DNA of 64,000 nt from Burkholderia latens (GTDB lineage: Bacteria > Pseudomonadota > Gammaproteobacteria > Burkholderiales > Burkholderiaceae): positions 1-64,000 of the forward strand of contig NZ_CABVPL010000029.1 of NCBI RefSeq assembly GCF_902499045.1, given 5' to 3'. Below, in pieces: positions 8,633 to 17,759 of this stretch; the first letter of the stretch is position 1; every line of letters starts with the position of its first letter. The position numbers were made by a program, and so were the translations under genes. The notes under the pieces were generated by a model. The model was not told the DNA's origin. It did no database searches and saw only the letters and a program-made list of their open reading frames with translations.

Positions 8633-9034
8633 TCAGGTCAGCGTCGTTTCGATGCGCGTGCCGCGCTTGACGAACAGCGTCACCGGCGTCTTCTCGCAGA
8701 TCTCCGCGAGACGTTCGCGCTGCGCGTCGTCGAGCGGGCCGTCGAGCGTCACCACGCGGCGCACGTATTGCTGGCCTTCGCGATCGGCATGCAGTTCGGT
8801 GCGCACGTCGATGCGCACGGCCGGCCACGTCTTGCGCTGCATGTACATGCGCAGCGTCGCGGCCGTGCATTGCGCGAGGCCCGCGAGCACGAGCTCGAAC
8901 GGCGCCGGGCCGACGCCCTGTCCGCCTTCGCGCGGCGCTTCGTCACCGGTCAGCGCGTGCGTGCCGGCCTGTAGCTGGACGACATAGTTCGGTGCATCGG
9001 CGCCGAGGGTGGCGGCAGCGTGGATGAGCGGCAT
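8633..9034 (-). CDS. OsmC family peroxiredoxin-like protein
   Basis: A 133-residue protein of the OsmC/Ohr fold, which reduces organic hydroperoxides through two cysteines. Cys56 (GLAQCTAAT) and Cys113 (EICEKTPVT) sit where the redox pair of the family lies. The first part matches the general OsmC/YhfA group rather than the Ohr subgroup. It lies downstream of a LysR regulator on the same strand with a 117-bp gap. Together with the DyP peroxidase across the terminator it suggests an oxidative-stress neighbourhood. Confidence 0.88.
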   Translation of the reverse strand: MPLIHAAATLGADAPNYVVQLQAGTHALTGDEAPREGGQGVGPAPFELVLAGLAQCTAATLRMYMQRKTWPAVRIDVRTELHADREGQQYVRRVVTLDGPLDDAQRERLAEICEKTPVTLFVKRGTRIETTLT

Positions 9035-9151
9035 GGCGAGTCTCCGGTAAGCGTGAACGAGAGGCCGCGTCGTCGCGCGGCACGTCGACCGTCAGCATAC
9101 CGCCTTGGCCGAAATCGCGGACGCCGCGTGTCTCGCCGGCGCTCGACGCGA

Positions 9152-10075
9152 TCAGTCCGCGCCGACCCCGGCGCTCCGGCGCACGAGTGCCGCGACGCGT
9201 TCGCGCACCCACTGGTGCGCGCGGTCGGTTGCGCGCGATTCGTGCCAGTACGCGAGCAGCGGAAACGGCTTGAGCCGCAGCGGCAGCGGCTGCACGGCGA
9301 TCGGCAGCAGCGCGGCCATGCGCAGCGCATACGTGCGCGGCAGCGTCAGCAGCAGATCGCCCGCCGCGGCGATCTGGCACGCGGCGAAATAGTGCTGGCA
9401 GACGAGCTGGATATGACGGAAGCGTCCGTCGTTGCCGAGCAGCACATCGAGCGATTGCGGTTCGCCGAGCGACGACACCGCGATGTGCCGGGCAGCGAAA
9501 TAGTCGCCGCGCCGCAGTTGGCCGCTCGTCAGCGGATGATCGCGCCGCATTGCGACGACGAGCGAATCGTCGAGCAGGTGCTCGGTCGCGATCCGCGGGC
9601 CGGTGCGCACGCGGCGATCGACGACGAGGTCGAGATTGCCCGATGCAAGTTCGCGCTCGATGTCGTGCACCGCGACACGGCGGCTCACGACGCGCAGGCC
9701 CGGCGCTTCGTCCGCGAACGCGGCGACGATCTGCGGCAGCGCGAGCGATTCCAGCACGTCGCGCATCCCCACCGCGATGCTCAGGTCGAGCGTCGCCGGG
9801 TCGAATGCCGCGGGTTCGCGCGCGGCGCGCTGCAGGCCGGCGAGGTGAAGCTGCACGTCGGCGATGATCGCGCGCGTGCGTTCGGTCGGCACGATGCGGT
9901 TGCCCTGGCGCACGAACAGCGGATCGTCGAAGTGCGCGCGCAACCGGTTGAGCGCATGCGTGACGGCCGGCTGTGTCAGATGCAGCGCGCGGGCGGCCGC
10001 ACCGATGCCGCCGTGCACATAGACGGCGTCGAACACGCGGAACAGGTTCAGGTCGAGACGATGATCGGCGGGCAC
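9152..10075 (-). CDS. LysR-family transcriptional regulator
   Basis: LysR-type regulator of 307 residues. The N-terminal winged helix-turn-helix is visible from LDLNLFRVFDAV through AARALHLTQPAVTHALNRLR to DPLFVRQG (residues about 8-60). A ligand-binding domain follows (residues about 90-300). The substrate is not evident. It precedes the osmC gene on the same strand, so that gene is a plausible target, but no divergent partner within 500 bp points to a specific function. Confidence 0.9.
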   Translation of the reverse strand: MPADHRLDLNLFRVFDAVYVHGGIGAAARALHLTQPAVTHALNRLRAHFDDPLFVRQGNRIVPTERTRAIIADVQLHLAGLQRAAREPAAFDPATLDLSIAVGMRDVLESLALPQIVAAFADEAPGLRVVSRRVAVHDIERELASGNLDLVVDRRVRTGPRIATEHLLDDSLVVAMRRDHPLTSGQLRRGDYFAARHIAVSSLGEPQSLDVLLGNDGRFRHIQLVCQHYFAACQIAAAGDLLLTLPRTYALRMAALLPIAVQPLPLRLKPFPLLAYWHESRATDRAHQWVRERVAALVRRSAGVGAD

Positions 10076-10605
10076 GGGGTGTGAGCGGAAGTGGGAACGT
10101 CGCCGATTCTAGAGCGATCGGACCGTGTTGGCCGGGCGCGCCGGTGCGCGTGCGATCGAACGCGCGCCGTGCCGTCGATTCGTGCCGGTTTTTCAGATTG
10201 CGGATTGCGACAACGTTTGCCCCGAATCAATTCATTCCTTTATGAACCATTTGCGTCTATTTCGCGCAAACCCGCTGTCTTGGTGAAAGCTGTTTAATAA
10301 ACTTTAAAAATTCGAGATTCGCAGCTGCTGTTTGTTTTTAATCTTACAACGGACAGTGCGATTTTTTCGTGTTCGATGGGGCGAATTATTGTCGTGACGG
10401 GAATGCGAGCTTTATCCAATAATTCGGGCGCGCTTCACGGCGGGACTTGTATCAATCCGCCACAACCCTGTCGGCATCGGCCAGTTCCGAAGCGGGTTTC
10501 GGTTTAAAGATATGATGCGGACGCTTTTTCAAGCACAGAGAAGCGCATCGATCAAATAAAAGCGCATTTGAGAGAAGTGGGCAGCGAAATACGGGGGCTG
10601 GGCAA
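10076..10605. other. AT-rich divergent region between LysR and GlxA-like regulators
   Basis: This 530-bp gap has a notably AT-rich stretch at about 10190-10420 in otherwise GC-rich DNA. It must contain promoters for the LysR gene (leftward) and the GlxA-like gene (rightward). No convincing ORF, repeat or sigma-70 pair was recognised. It marks the left border of the polysaccharide region. Confidence 0.5.
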
Positions 10606-11715
10606 GTGGATGCTGGTGAACAACGGGCGGTTGTCGTCTTTTTGAGTGCGGGTTTCTCGCTGGCCCAGGCCGCGTACGTGATCGAGGCGTTCAACCTCGC
10701 CAATCGTCTGTTGCCCGTGGGCCCCCGCTATCAACTGACGTTCGTGTCGGCCGGCGGAGGATTGTTGCCGTCGTCGTCCGGTGTGCAGGTGACGACCGAC
10801 ATGTTCGACGATACCCACGCGCAGCGCGCGCATGCGTTCTTGCATCTCCACGGCGACCATCTGCTGTTCGCATGGACCGAAGCGCTGCTGCTCCGGTTTC
10901 GCGCCGTGCACGCGCGCGCCCGGTGGATCGCCGACGACGTGAAAATGCCCGCGACCATCGTGTCGAAGCGGGCCGGCGTACGGCAGCCCGCGGCATCGAT
11001 CGTGAGCTTGGTGTCGGCGGCGGACCGTGCCGACGAGCCGGCCGAAGACGCAGAGGTGCCTGCGGTTCTGCTGCAATTGTTCAGACATGAACTCGGCGCC
11101 GGCGCGGCCGACGAGATCGAGCGGCACGTTTGCCGCGATTCCGGCGGCCTTTTCGCGCATTCGCCCGATTGGTCGATGCGCGAACTCGCCGCGAGCCAGC
11201 CGATTCGCGCGGCCATGCAGCTACTGCGCGCACGCAGTGCCGGGCGGATCTCGATCGTCCAGGTCGCACAGGCCGTCGCGATGAGCGAGCGCAACTTTCT
11301 GCGGCGCTTCAAAAAGGAAGTCGGCGTCACGCCGACGGAATTCGTATTGAGCGTTCGTCTCGAACGCGCACGCCACATGCTCGTCCACACGACGCTGCCT
11401 GCCGACAAGGTTGCACGGCGCACCGGTCTCGGCAACGGCGAGCGCCTGGCAAAGCTGTTCCGGCAACACGTTGCGCTGTCGCCGACCGAATTTCGCGTGA
11501 TCGAGCGCGAGCGAATCGCGAAGGCCGGCATCGACCTCTCGTCCCCGCCGACGCCCGATCGCGCGCGTGACGCACGAGCGTGCGAACCGACGAACCGACG
11601 ATCGAGCGGCAACGTCCGGTATTCCAGGGGCGCGACGACTCGATCGATACGTGATGACGCAGCGGTGCCCGAAAGCGCGTCCGTTACGCCGCGTGTTACG
11701 CGACGTGTAACGTAA
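10606..11715 (+). CDS. GlxA-like AraC-family regulator with DJ-1/PfpI-type N-domain
   Basis: A 369-residue transcription factor. Residues about 5-190 resemble the DJ-1/PfpI sensor domain of GlxA regulators (AVVVFLSAGFSLAQAAYVIEAF). Residues about 205-300 hold the two helix-turn-helix motifs of AraC proteins (ISIVQVAQAVAMSERNFLRRF; VGVTPTEFV). After the AraC domain there is an unusual basic, low-complexity tail of about 60 residues up to the stop. The start used is GTG at 10606. It is the last gene before the ManNAcA polysaccharide operon on the same strand, so it may control it; that link is positional only. Confidence 0.8.
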   Translation: MDAGEQRAVVVFLSAGFSLAQAAYVIEAFNLANRLLPVGPRYQLTFVSAGGGLLPSSSGVQVTTDMFDDTHAQRAHAFLHLHGDHLLFAWTEALLLRFRAVHARARWIADDVKMPATIVSKRAGVRQPAASIVSLVSAADRADEPAEDAEVPAVLLQLFRHELGAGAADEIERHVCRDSGGLFAHSPDWSMRELAASQPIRAAMQLLRARSAGRISIVQVAQAVAMSERNFLRRFKKEVGVTPTEFVLSVRLERARHMLVHTTLPADKVARRTGLGNGERLAKLFRQHVALSPTEFRVIERERIAKAGIDLSSPPTPDRARDARACEPTNRRSSGNVRYSRGATTRSIRDDAAVPESASVTPRVTRRVT

Positions 11716-11716
11716 C
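11683..11716. repeat. GTTAC/GTAAC inverted repeat cluster
   Basis: Two GTTAC boxes (11683-11687, 11695-11699) are followed by two inverted GTAAC boxes (11707-11711, 11712-11716). The inner pair forms the dyad GTTAC-N7-GTAAC. They overlap the stop codon of the GlxA-like gene and sit about 130 bp before the sigma-54-like promoter. They could be an operator. The protein partner is unknown. Confidence 0.4.
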
Positions 11717-11845
11717 AACGCCGCCGCGACGTATCGCGCGCACCCGTCAAGCCGGCATTCAATTCCTGAACAACTTCGCGTAATCCACGGATTCCACAAG
11801 GGTTTCCATCCGACAAGGAACGGGCGCCGACCTGGTTTGCGCTGA

Positions 11846-11861
11846 TGGCACGCTTTCTGCT
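11846..11861 (+). promoter_or_regulatory. Near-consensus sigma-54 (-24/-12) promoter
   Basis: TGGCACGCTTTCTGCT matches the RpoN consensus TGGCACRNNNNTTGCW at every specified position except the first T of TTGC. The GG and GC dinucleotides are correctly spaced. It would initiate near 11872, about 450 bp ahead of the first polysaccharide gene. A bacterial enhancer-binding activator would be needed; none is encoded in the window. Confidence 0.6.
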
Positions 11862-11911
11862 TATTCGACTGCGTGCCGCAGTAAATCAACATCAATAACA
11901 TCAGACCAATC

Positions 11912-12034
11912 ATGAATTCGATTCCGACTTTCGGTATCGGCGCCGGGGAAATGCCGTCGATGCCATTCATTCGTGCCGCCGCCATCTGGCGGGTCATCCT
12001 GCGTATTCGACAGCGCCGCGACGCTCGTCGCTGA
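11912..12034 (+). CDS. Possible 40-residue small ORF after sigma-54 site
   Basis: An ATG frame encodes MNSIPTFGIGAGEMPS at its start and ends in an Arg-rich tail (IRQRRDARR). It begins about 40 bp after the predicted sigma-54 start site. The ribosome site is poor, so translation is doubtful; the conserved-looking peptide may be chance. Confidence 0.2.
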   Translation: MNSIPTFGIGAGEMPSMPFIRAAAIWRVILRIRQRRDARR

Positions 12035-12196
12035 GTTAATCCTCGACCGCATCACTGCGTACATTGCTTTTTGGGGCATGCGCGACGGCGTATTCGCTCG
12101 TCGCCAATGCGTGCGTCATGCCGTGAGCGCCGGTCTGAATCAATAACGTGAAATATCGTTCTTCATCTCATGGAGAGCGATAAATAGGAATCCTCT

Positions 12197-12322
12197 ATGG
12201 CGAGCGGCTATCGACCGGCTTCACGCATGCCGTCGCGCGCAGTGGTGCAACGGTTCATGCAAGCGAGCAGGCTCCGGTATTCCGGCGCTGCCGATTACGT
12301 CGCGAATGCGGGGGCTAGATGA
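12197..12322 (+). CDS. Possible 41-residue leader ORF coupled to initiating transferase
   Basis: The frame starts MASGYRPASR and its stop overlaps the ATG of the next gene as ATGA. A TAGGAA ribosome site lies eight bases ahead of its ATG at 12197. The first polysaccharide gene has no strong ribosome site of its own apart from this frame, so coupled translation is plausible. No homologue is recognised. Confidence 0.4.
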   Translation: MASGYRPASRMPSRAVVQRFMQASRLRYSGAADYVANAGAR

Positions 12323-13734
12323 GCGACACGTCACATTTCGAATACAGGTCGGTTGCGCCGAGCGTCCAGGGCGCCGTCGCGCGTACGGTCGATCTGATGC
12401 TGATCGTGTTCGGTGCGGTGCTGGCAGCGCATTTCCGTTTCGACGCGGTGATGAATGCCCGGTTCGACGTGTCGGTCGTTGCGTTTTCGAGTGCCTTTTC
12501 GTTGATGTTGTTTCCGACGTTCGGTGTGTATCAGTCGTGGCGCGGGCGCTCGCTGTTCCGGTTGGCCGGGCAACTGGCGCTGGCTTGGCTGATCGCGCAG
12601 GGTGGTGCGCTGGTGGTGACGTTCACGCTTCACAGGTCGGACACCGTGTCGCGGTTGTGGTTCGCATACTGGACGGGCATGACGGGCACCGCACTCGTCG
12701 TGGTGCGGCTGGCCGTGCACGCGATGCTGCGTCGGTTGCGGCATGCGGGCATGAATCTGCGATCGGTCGCGGTCGTCGGCCGCGGCGAGTATTGCCGTCG
12801 CGTACTCGGCACGATCGAGCGGGCGCCCGCGAGCGGGTTTCGGGCCGCTGCGGTGTTCGACGCCGATTCCGCGGCGCGCGGGACGGTGGCCGGTATTCCG
12901 GCGTTCGAGAACGAAGCCGCGTTCATTGCGTATGTACGCCAGCAGGGCATGCGCGAACTCTGGCTCGCGCTGCCGTTGTCGGAGGAACGCACGATCCTGC
13001 GGTTCGTATCCGAATTCCGCGACGAGCTCGTGAACATCCGCTTCATGCCGGACGTCAGCACGTTGTCGTTGTTCGACAGCGCGATGACCGACGTGCTCGG
13101 CGTGCCGGCGATCAATCTGGCCGCGTCGCCGTTGCCGCCGCATGCGCTGCTGAGCAAGGAGATTTTCGATCGGTGCTTCGCGGCGTGCGCGCTCGTCGCG
13201 CTGCTGCCCGTGATGCTGATCATCGCGATCGCCGTCAAGGCGACGTCGCGCGGGCCCGTATTTTTCAGGCAGCGCCGCAAGGGCGCGGACGGACGCGTGT
13301 TCCGCATCTACAAATTTCGCACGATGCGGCTGCATGCGGAGCAGCCGGGCGTGGTCGTGCAGGCGACTCGCAACGATGCGCGGATCACGCCGCTCGGGCG
13401 TTTCCTGCGCCGCACGAGTCTCGATGAATTGCCGCAGTTCATCAACGTGCTGCTGGGCGACATGTCGGTCGTCGGGCCGCGTCCGCATGCGCTCGAGCAT
13501 GACGAGCTGTATCGCAAGGTCGTCGATCGCTACATCCAGCGCTACCGGATCAAACCCGGAATGACGGGGTGGGCGCAGGTCAATGGATATCGGGGTGAAA
13601 CCGATCGGATCGAGAAGATGCAGGGGCGGGTCGAGCACGATCTCTATTACCTGCAGAACTGGTCGTTCGGGCTGGATATGAGGATCGTGGGCGCGACGAT
13701 TCTGAAAGGGTTCGCGGGAAGCAATGCGTATTGA
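12319..13734 (+). CDS. Undecaprenyl-phosphate glucose phosphotransferase (BceB/WcaJ-like), initiating enzyme
   Basis: Membrane enzyme of 471 residues that transfers a sugar-1-phosphate, probably glucose-1-P, to undecaprenyl phosphate and so starts the repeat unit. Four N-terminal helices (about 15-130) and a CoA-binding-like middle domain precede the catalytic sugar-transferase domain. That domain shows [29 protein letters not shown] and [11 protein letters not shown], and the tail ends GSNAY. It is clearly paralogous to bceB at 46084, which ends with the same GSNAY. It opens the polysaccharide operon; the short frame upstream is translationally coupled to it. Confidence 0.9.
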   Translation: MSDTSHFEYRSVAPSVQGAVARTVDLMLIVFGAVLAAHFRFDAVMNARFDVSVVAFSSAFSLMLFPTFGVYQSWRGRSLFRLAGQLALAWLIAQGGALVVTFTLHRSDTVSRLWFAYWTGMTGTALVVVRLAVHAMLRRLRHAGMNLRSVAVVGRGEYCRRVLGTIERAPASGFRAAAVFDADSAARGTVAGIPAFENEAAFIAYVRQQGMRELWLALPLSEERTILRFVSEFRDELVNIRFMPDVSTLSLFDSAMTDVLGVPAINLAASPLPPHALLSKEIFDRCFAACALVALLPVMLIIAIAVKATSRGPVFFRQRRKGADGRVFRIYKFRTMRLHAEQPGVVVQATRNDARITPLGRFLRRTSLDELPQFINVLLGDMSVVGPRPHALEHDELYRKVVDRYIQRYRIKPGMTGWAQVNGYRGETDRIEKMQGRVEHDLYYLQNWSFGLDMRIVGATILKGFAGSNAY

Positions 13735-13798
13735 TTGCGCGGCGGCGAGGGCGTCGCGCGGGGTGAGAAGGCCGCTGGCGTGACGACGGAAGGCGGAT

Positions 13799-15001
13799 GT
13801 GTACAAGCGTGTCGATGAAATCGAAACCATGAAAAATCGAGTGAAACAAGCTGTCCGGTTCGGCTCGCCAGGCCTGCGCGGTCGCTGGACGACAATGTTC
13901 ATCGCGAGCGCGTGCCTGGTGTTGTCGGGATGTGCCGCCGCGCCCGGGATGCGCATGACCGGACCCGCGACGCTCGCGGTATCCGGCGGGGGCGGCAACG
14001 CGCCCGCGGAGTCGATGCAGATTCCGATCGAGGAAATCAACGCGACGCTGATTCGCCAGCTCAGCGCGGCGGCCAGCGCCGACGACGGCGAGCGTGTCAG
14101 ATCGCTCGTCGGCAAGGCCCAGCCCTATACGCTCGGCGCGGGCGACGTCCTTCAGATCACGGTCTGGGATCATCCGGAATTGACGCAGGCGCAGGGCGCA
14201 CCGCAGCAGACGAACGGGCGCCCGTTCGATCCGCCGCAGGGTTTCGTCGTCGACAACGTCGGCAACGTGCAGGTGCCGTATGCGGGGAACGTGCATGTGG
14301 CCGGACTCACGGTGGACGACGCGCGCAACGCGATCACGACGGCGATGGCGCGCTACTTCGTCACGCCGAAGGTCATGGTCAGGGTCGCGTCGTTCAGGGC
14401 GAAGCAGATCTACGTCGACGGCGAGGTCCGCACGCCGGGCAACGTGCCGATCAACGATATTCCGATGACGCTGTTCGAGGCGGTCAATCGCGCGGGCGGA
14501 TTCGCTCCCACGGCGGATCAGAGCCATCTGGTGCTCGTGCGCGACGGCGTGTCGTATCCGCTCAACGTGCCGGGCATGCTTGCGCGCAACGTGAACCCGG
14601 CGTCGATCGCGCTGCGCGACGGCGATCTGCTGCGCGTCGTGCCGCGCGAAGACAACGGTGTGTACGTGATGGGCGAGGTGGCCAAGCCGGTGACGGCGTT
14701 GCCGCTGCGAACCGGCAAGCTGACGTTGAGCGACGCGCTGTCGCAAGCCGGCAGCCTCAACAGCACGAGCGCCGACGCTGCGCAACTCTACGTGATTCGC
14801 GGCGCGCACGGCGAGACGCCGCAGGTCTATCACCTGGATGCGCGATCGCCGGTATCGATGGTGCTGGCGAACCAGTTCGAGTTGCGGCCGAAAGACGTCG
14901 TCTACGTCGACGGCAACGGGCTCGTCCGATTCAGCCGGGTTCTGAGCCTGCTGCTGCCCGCCATCAACGCAGGCCTGACCGCGGCGATCGTCTCCAAATG
15001 A
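13799..15001 (+). CDS. wza: Wza-type outer-membrane polysaccharide export lipoprotein
   Basis: Forms the outer-membrane channel of a Wzx/Wzy export machine. The 400-residue protein has a lipoprotein signal ending VLSGC (Cys45 from this start). A poly-export domain follows ([20 protein letters not shown] near residue 110) with SLBB repeats ([22 protein letters not shown]). The GTG at 13799 was chosen because GGAAGG lies five bases upstream; an ATG at 13829 would shorten the signal by ten residues. The C-terminal helix (about 375-400) suits the Wza transmembrane ring. Paralogue of bceE. Confidence 0.9.
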   Translation: MYKRVDEIETMKNRVKQAVRFGSPGLRGRWTTMFIASACLVLSGCAAAPGMRMTGPATLAVSGGGGNAPAESMQIPIEEINATLIRQLSAAASADDGERVRSLVGKAQPYTLGAGDVLQITVWDHPELTQAQGAPQQTNGRPFDPPQGFVVDNVGNVQVPYAGNVHVAGLTVDDARNAITTAMARYFVTPKVMVRVASFRAKQIYVDGEVRTPGNVPINDIPMTLFEAVNRAGGFAPTADQSHLVLVRDGVSYPLNVPGMLARNVNPASIALRDGDLLRVVPREDNGVYVMGEVAKPVTALPLRTGKLTLSDALSQAGSLNSTSADAAQLYVIRGAHGETPQVYHLDARSPVSMVLANQFELRPKDVVYVDGNGLVRFSRVLSLLLPAINAGLTAAIVSK

Positions 15002-15447
15002 TCAAGCATCTGCTCGTCGTTTGCCACGGCAACGTGTGCCGCAGCCCGATGGCGCAGGGCTTGTTCCAGCGCTTGCTGCCCGGGGTGACGGTGTCGTCGG
15101 CCGGTTTGTCGGCCAGGAACGGGATGGCGATCGATCCGGTTGCCGCGGCGCTGCTGAAGTCGCGGGAAATCGACATGTCGACGCACCGCGCGAGACGGCT
15201 CGACGAGCGCATGTGCAGCGCCGCAGACCTGATTCTCGTGATGGAGCTCGAGCAACGCAGGGCGATCGAGCGCTTCCATCCCGCATCGCGAGGGCGCATC
15301 TATCGCATCGCCGAAGCCTTTCCGTCCGACGTGGCCGATCCGTACCGCCGGTCGCAGCGCAGCTACGACTATGCGCTGACGCTGATCGAACACGGCGTCA
15401 ACGACTGGGTCGAGCGCATCGGCAACCTGATCGAACGTGCCCGTTGA
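14998..15447 (+). CDS. wzb: Low-molecular-weight protein tyrosine phosphatase (Wzb-like)
   Basis: Cytosolic phosphatase of 149 residues that dephosphorylates the cognate tyrosine kinase. The catalytic P-loop CHGNVCRS has nucleophile Cys9 and Arg15, and the general acid is Asp114 in ADPYRRS. The ATG overlaps the wza stop (ATGA), so the two are coupled. Gene order here (export, phosphatase, kinase) differs from bce-I, where the phosphatase precedes the export gene. Confidence 0.92.
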   Translation: MIKHLLVVCHGNVCRSPMAQGLFQRLLPGVTVSSAGLSARNGMAIDPVAAALLKSREIDMSTHRARRLDERMCSAADLILVMELEQRRAIERFHPASRGRIYRIAEAFPSDVADPYRRSQRSYDYALTLIEHGVNDWVERIGNLIERAR

Positions 15448-15486
15448 GCCGTTCGGCTCGTCGGCCCAAGGATATCGGCAGTCAAC

Positions 15487-17739
15487 ATGAACTCTATGAA
15501 AGCATCCGCTCAATTCCCGCGAGACCCGGACGAAGTGGACATTCGCGGCATCGCCGACATGATGATCAAGAACGTCGGGATCATCGGCATCGTCACGTGC
15601 GTCTTCGTGCTGTTCGGCGGCCTCTACGCGCTCGTCGCGAAGCCCGTCTACAGCGTCGACATCGTCGTGCAGGTCGAGAGCAACGGCGCCGACATGATGG
15701 GCGGGGCGGCCGGCGGTCTCGTCGGCGGTCTCGGCTCGCTGTTCGACGTCAAGTCGACGGATGACGGCGAAATGGAGATCCTGCGATCGAGACTCGTCAC
15801 CGAGCCGGTCGTCGCCGATCAGCGTTTGGCCATCGATGCGAAGCCCAACCATTTCCCGATCATCGGCGCGGTGATCGCACGCTTCAACAAGAAGCTGTCC
15901 ACCCCTGGCCTGTTCGGGATGGGCGGATTCGTGTGGGGCGGCGAACGTATTTCGGTGTCGGCATTCGAGGTGCCGCGGGATTTCCTCGAGGACCGGTTCT
16001 TCGTCACGTTCGTCGGCGATGGCCGCTTTCGTCTCTCGGGAGGCGACCTGGACGCCGACGCAACGGGCCGGATCGGCGTCCCGCTGCATGTCGGCACGCC
16101 GGCCGGCGACGTAACGCTGACGGTAGCGGCGATCGAAGGGCGCCCGGGTGCGCAATTCGTCGTCAAGGCATTCTCGAAGCAGAAGATGCTGACGAAACTG
16201 CAGAAGGCGCTGACCATCACCGAAAAGGGCAAGGATCAGTCCGGCGTCATCGGCGTCGCGTACGAGAACGACGATCCGGTCCTGGGCGCTGCCGTGCTGA
16301 ACGAGATCGCCGACAACTACGTTCGCCAGAATGCCGACCGGAAGGCGGCGACCGCGGAGAAATCGTTGCGCTTCCTGACCGAGCAGGTTCCGGACGTCGA
16401 GAAGCAGTTGCGCGCGGTCGAGGATCGCCTGAACGCCTACCAGACGAAGCATGAGGTGATCGACCTGACCGAGCAGGCGAAGGCGATGCTGAACCAGTCG
16501 GTCACGGCGCAGACCTCGTTGTTCGAACTGGAGCAGAAGCGCAAGGCACTGGCGTCCGTCTACACGCCGGAGCATCCGCAGCTTGCGTCGCTCGACCAGC
16601 AGATCGCCGCGGCCAAGGCCAACGTCGGCACGTTCAACGACGCGATCCAGCGTCTGCCCGACGCGCAGCAGAACATCGTCCGGCTGCGGCGGGACGTGAC
16701 CGTACAGACGGAAATCTATGTCGGGCTGCTGAACAGCATCCAGCAGTTGCGGCTCGCGACGGCGAGCAAGATAGGCAACGTGCGCGTGATCGACCACGCG
16801 ATCGTTCCGGATCAGCCGGTGTGGCCGAAGCCGGCGCTCGTCGTCGCGCTGGCTGCGGTGATCGGCCTCGTGGCGGGCGCGTGCGTCGCGATCGCGCGGG
16901 CCGTGCTGTTCGGCGGCGTGACCGATCCGTCGGACATCGAGCGCGACGCCGGCCTGAACGTCGTCGCGACGATTCCGCTCAGTCCCGTGCAGCGCCAGCT
17001 GACGCGGGCCGGCACGGGCGCGAGCCAGGGCGCGACGATTCTGGCGTTGGCCCGGCCGCACGAGCCGGCGGTCGAGGCGCTGCGGAGCCTGTGCACGGCG
17101 TTGCAGTTCCTGCTGCTCGATCGGCCGAAAAACAACGTGGTGCTCGTCACGGGACCGTCCGCCGGCATCGGAAAGTCGTTCATCTCGGCAAACGTCGCGG
17201 CGCTGCTCGGTCAATCGAACAAGCGCGTGTTGCTGATCGACGGCGATTTGCGGCGCGGGCGTCTCGCGAAGGATTTCGGAGCCCAGTCGGCGTCCGGATT
17301 GTCGAGCGTCCTGCGCGGCGAAGCGGTGCTCGATCAGGCGATCGTGCGCGGTGTGTCGCCGCATGTCGACTTCCTGCCCACCGGCCCGCGCGTCGGGCAG
17401 CCGGTCGAGCTGTTCGCGTCGAACGACCTCGCGATGGTGCTCTCCGACGTTTCGCATCGCTACGACATCGTTCTGCTCGATGCGCCGCCGCTGTTGCCGG
17501 TCACTGACGCGACGGTGTTCGCGCGGCACGCGGGCACGATTCTGCTCGCCGCCCGCTCCGGCATGACGACCCAGGGCGAGATCCTGGAATCGGTGAAGCG
17601 GATCGAGCGCGTGGGCGCGACGGTGACGGGCGTGGTGTTCAACGGCTTCCGGCCGGGGCTGCGCTCCGCGCAGTACGGCAACTACGGCGCGTATGCGTAC
17701 GAAGGCGCCGACGCGGAAGCACGCGCCGAGCGGATGTGA
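15487..17739 (+). CDS. wzc: BY-kinase / Wzc-type chain-length tyrosine autokinase
   Basis: Inner-membrane polysaccharide co-polymerase with a cytosolic tyrosine kinase, 750 residues. The N-terminal Wzz domain has a first helix at about 30-55 and the second near 455-480. The kinase has Walker [11 protein letters not shown] (about residues 555-564), Walker A' [10 protein letters not shown] and Walker B IVLLDAPP. The C-terminus carries a tyrosine cluster, [11 protein letters not shown], the expected autophosphorylation tail. It is paralogous to bceF, with Walker A at the same residue number. A CAAGGATAT ribosome site precedes the start. Confidence 0.93.
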   Translation: MNSMKASAQFPRDPDEVDIRGIADMMIKNVGIIGIVTCVFVLFGGLYALVAKPVYSVDIVVQVESNGADMMGGAAGGLVGGLGSLFDVKSTDDGEMEILRSRLVTEPVVADQRLAIDAKPNHFPIIGAVIARFNKKLSTPGLFGMGGFVWGGERISVSAFEVPRDFLEDRFFVTFVGDGRFRLSGGDLDADATGRIGVPLHVGTPAGDVTLTVAAIEGRPGAQFVVKAFSKQKMLTKLQKALTITEKGKDQSGVIGVAYENDDPVLGAAVLNEIADNYVRQNADRKAATAEKSLRFLTEQVPDVEKQLRAVEDRLNAYQTKHEVIDLTEQAKAMLNQSVTAQTSLFELEQKRKALASVYTPEHPQLASLDQQIAAAKANVGTFNDAIQRLPDAQQNIVRLRRDVTVQTEIYVGLLNSIQQLRLATASKIGNVRVIDHAIVPDQPVWPKPALVVALAAVIGLVAGACVAIARAVLFGGVTDPSDIERDAGLNVVATIPLSPVQRQLTRAGTGASQGATILALARPHEPAVEALRSLCTALQFLLLDRPKNNVVLVTGPSAGIGKSFISANVAALLGQSNKRVLLIDGDLRRGRLAKDFGAQSASGLSSVLRGEAVLDQAIVRGVSPHVDFLPTGPRVGQPVELFASNDLAMVLSDVSHRYDIVLLDAPPLLPVTDATVFARHAGTILLAARSGMTTQGEILESVKRIERVGATVTGVVFNGFRPGLRSAQYGNYGAYAYEGADAEARAERM

Positions 17740-17759
17740 GCCGTTTCACGGAGAAGCCG

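Larger units (their letters stand above)
11716..12318. other. 603-bp leader/promoter region of the polysaccharide operon
   Basis: The region holds a sigma-54-like site (11846-11861) and two short plus-strand frames: 11912-12034 (40 residues) and 12197-12322 (41 residues, coupled to the first operon gene). It is long for a bacterial 5' region. No ops/JUMPstart element (GGCGGTAG) was found, and no clear intrinsic terminator. Confidence 0.55.
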
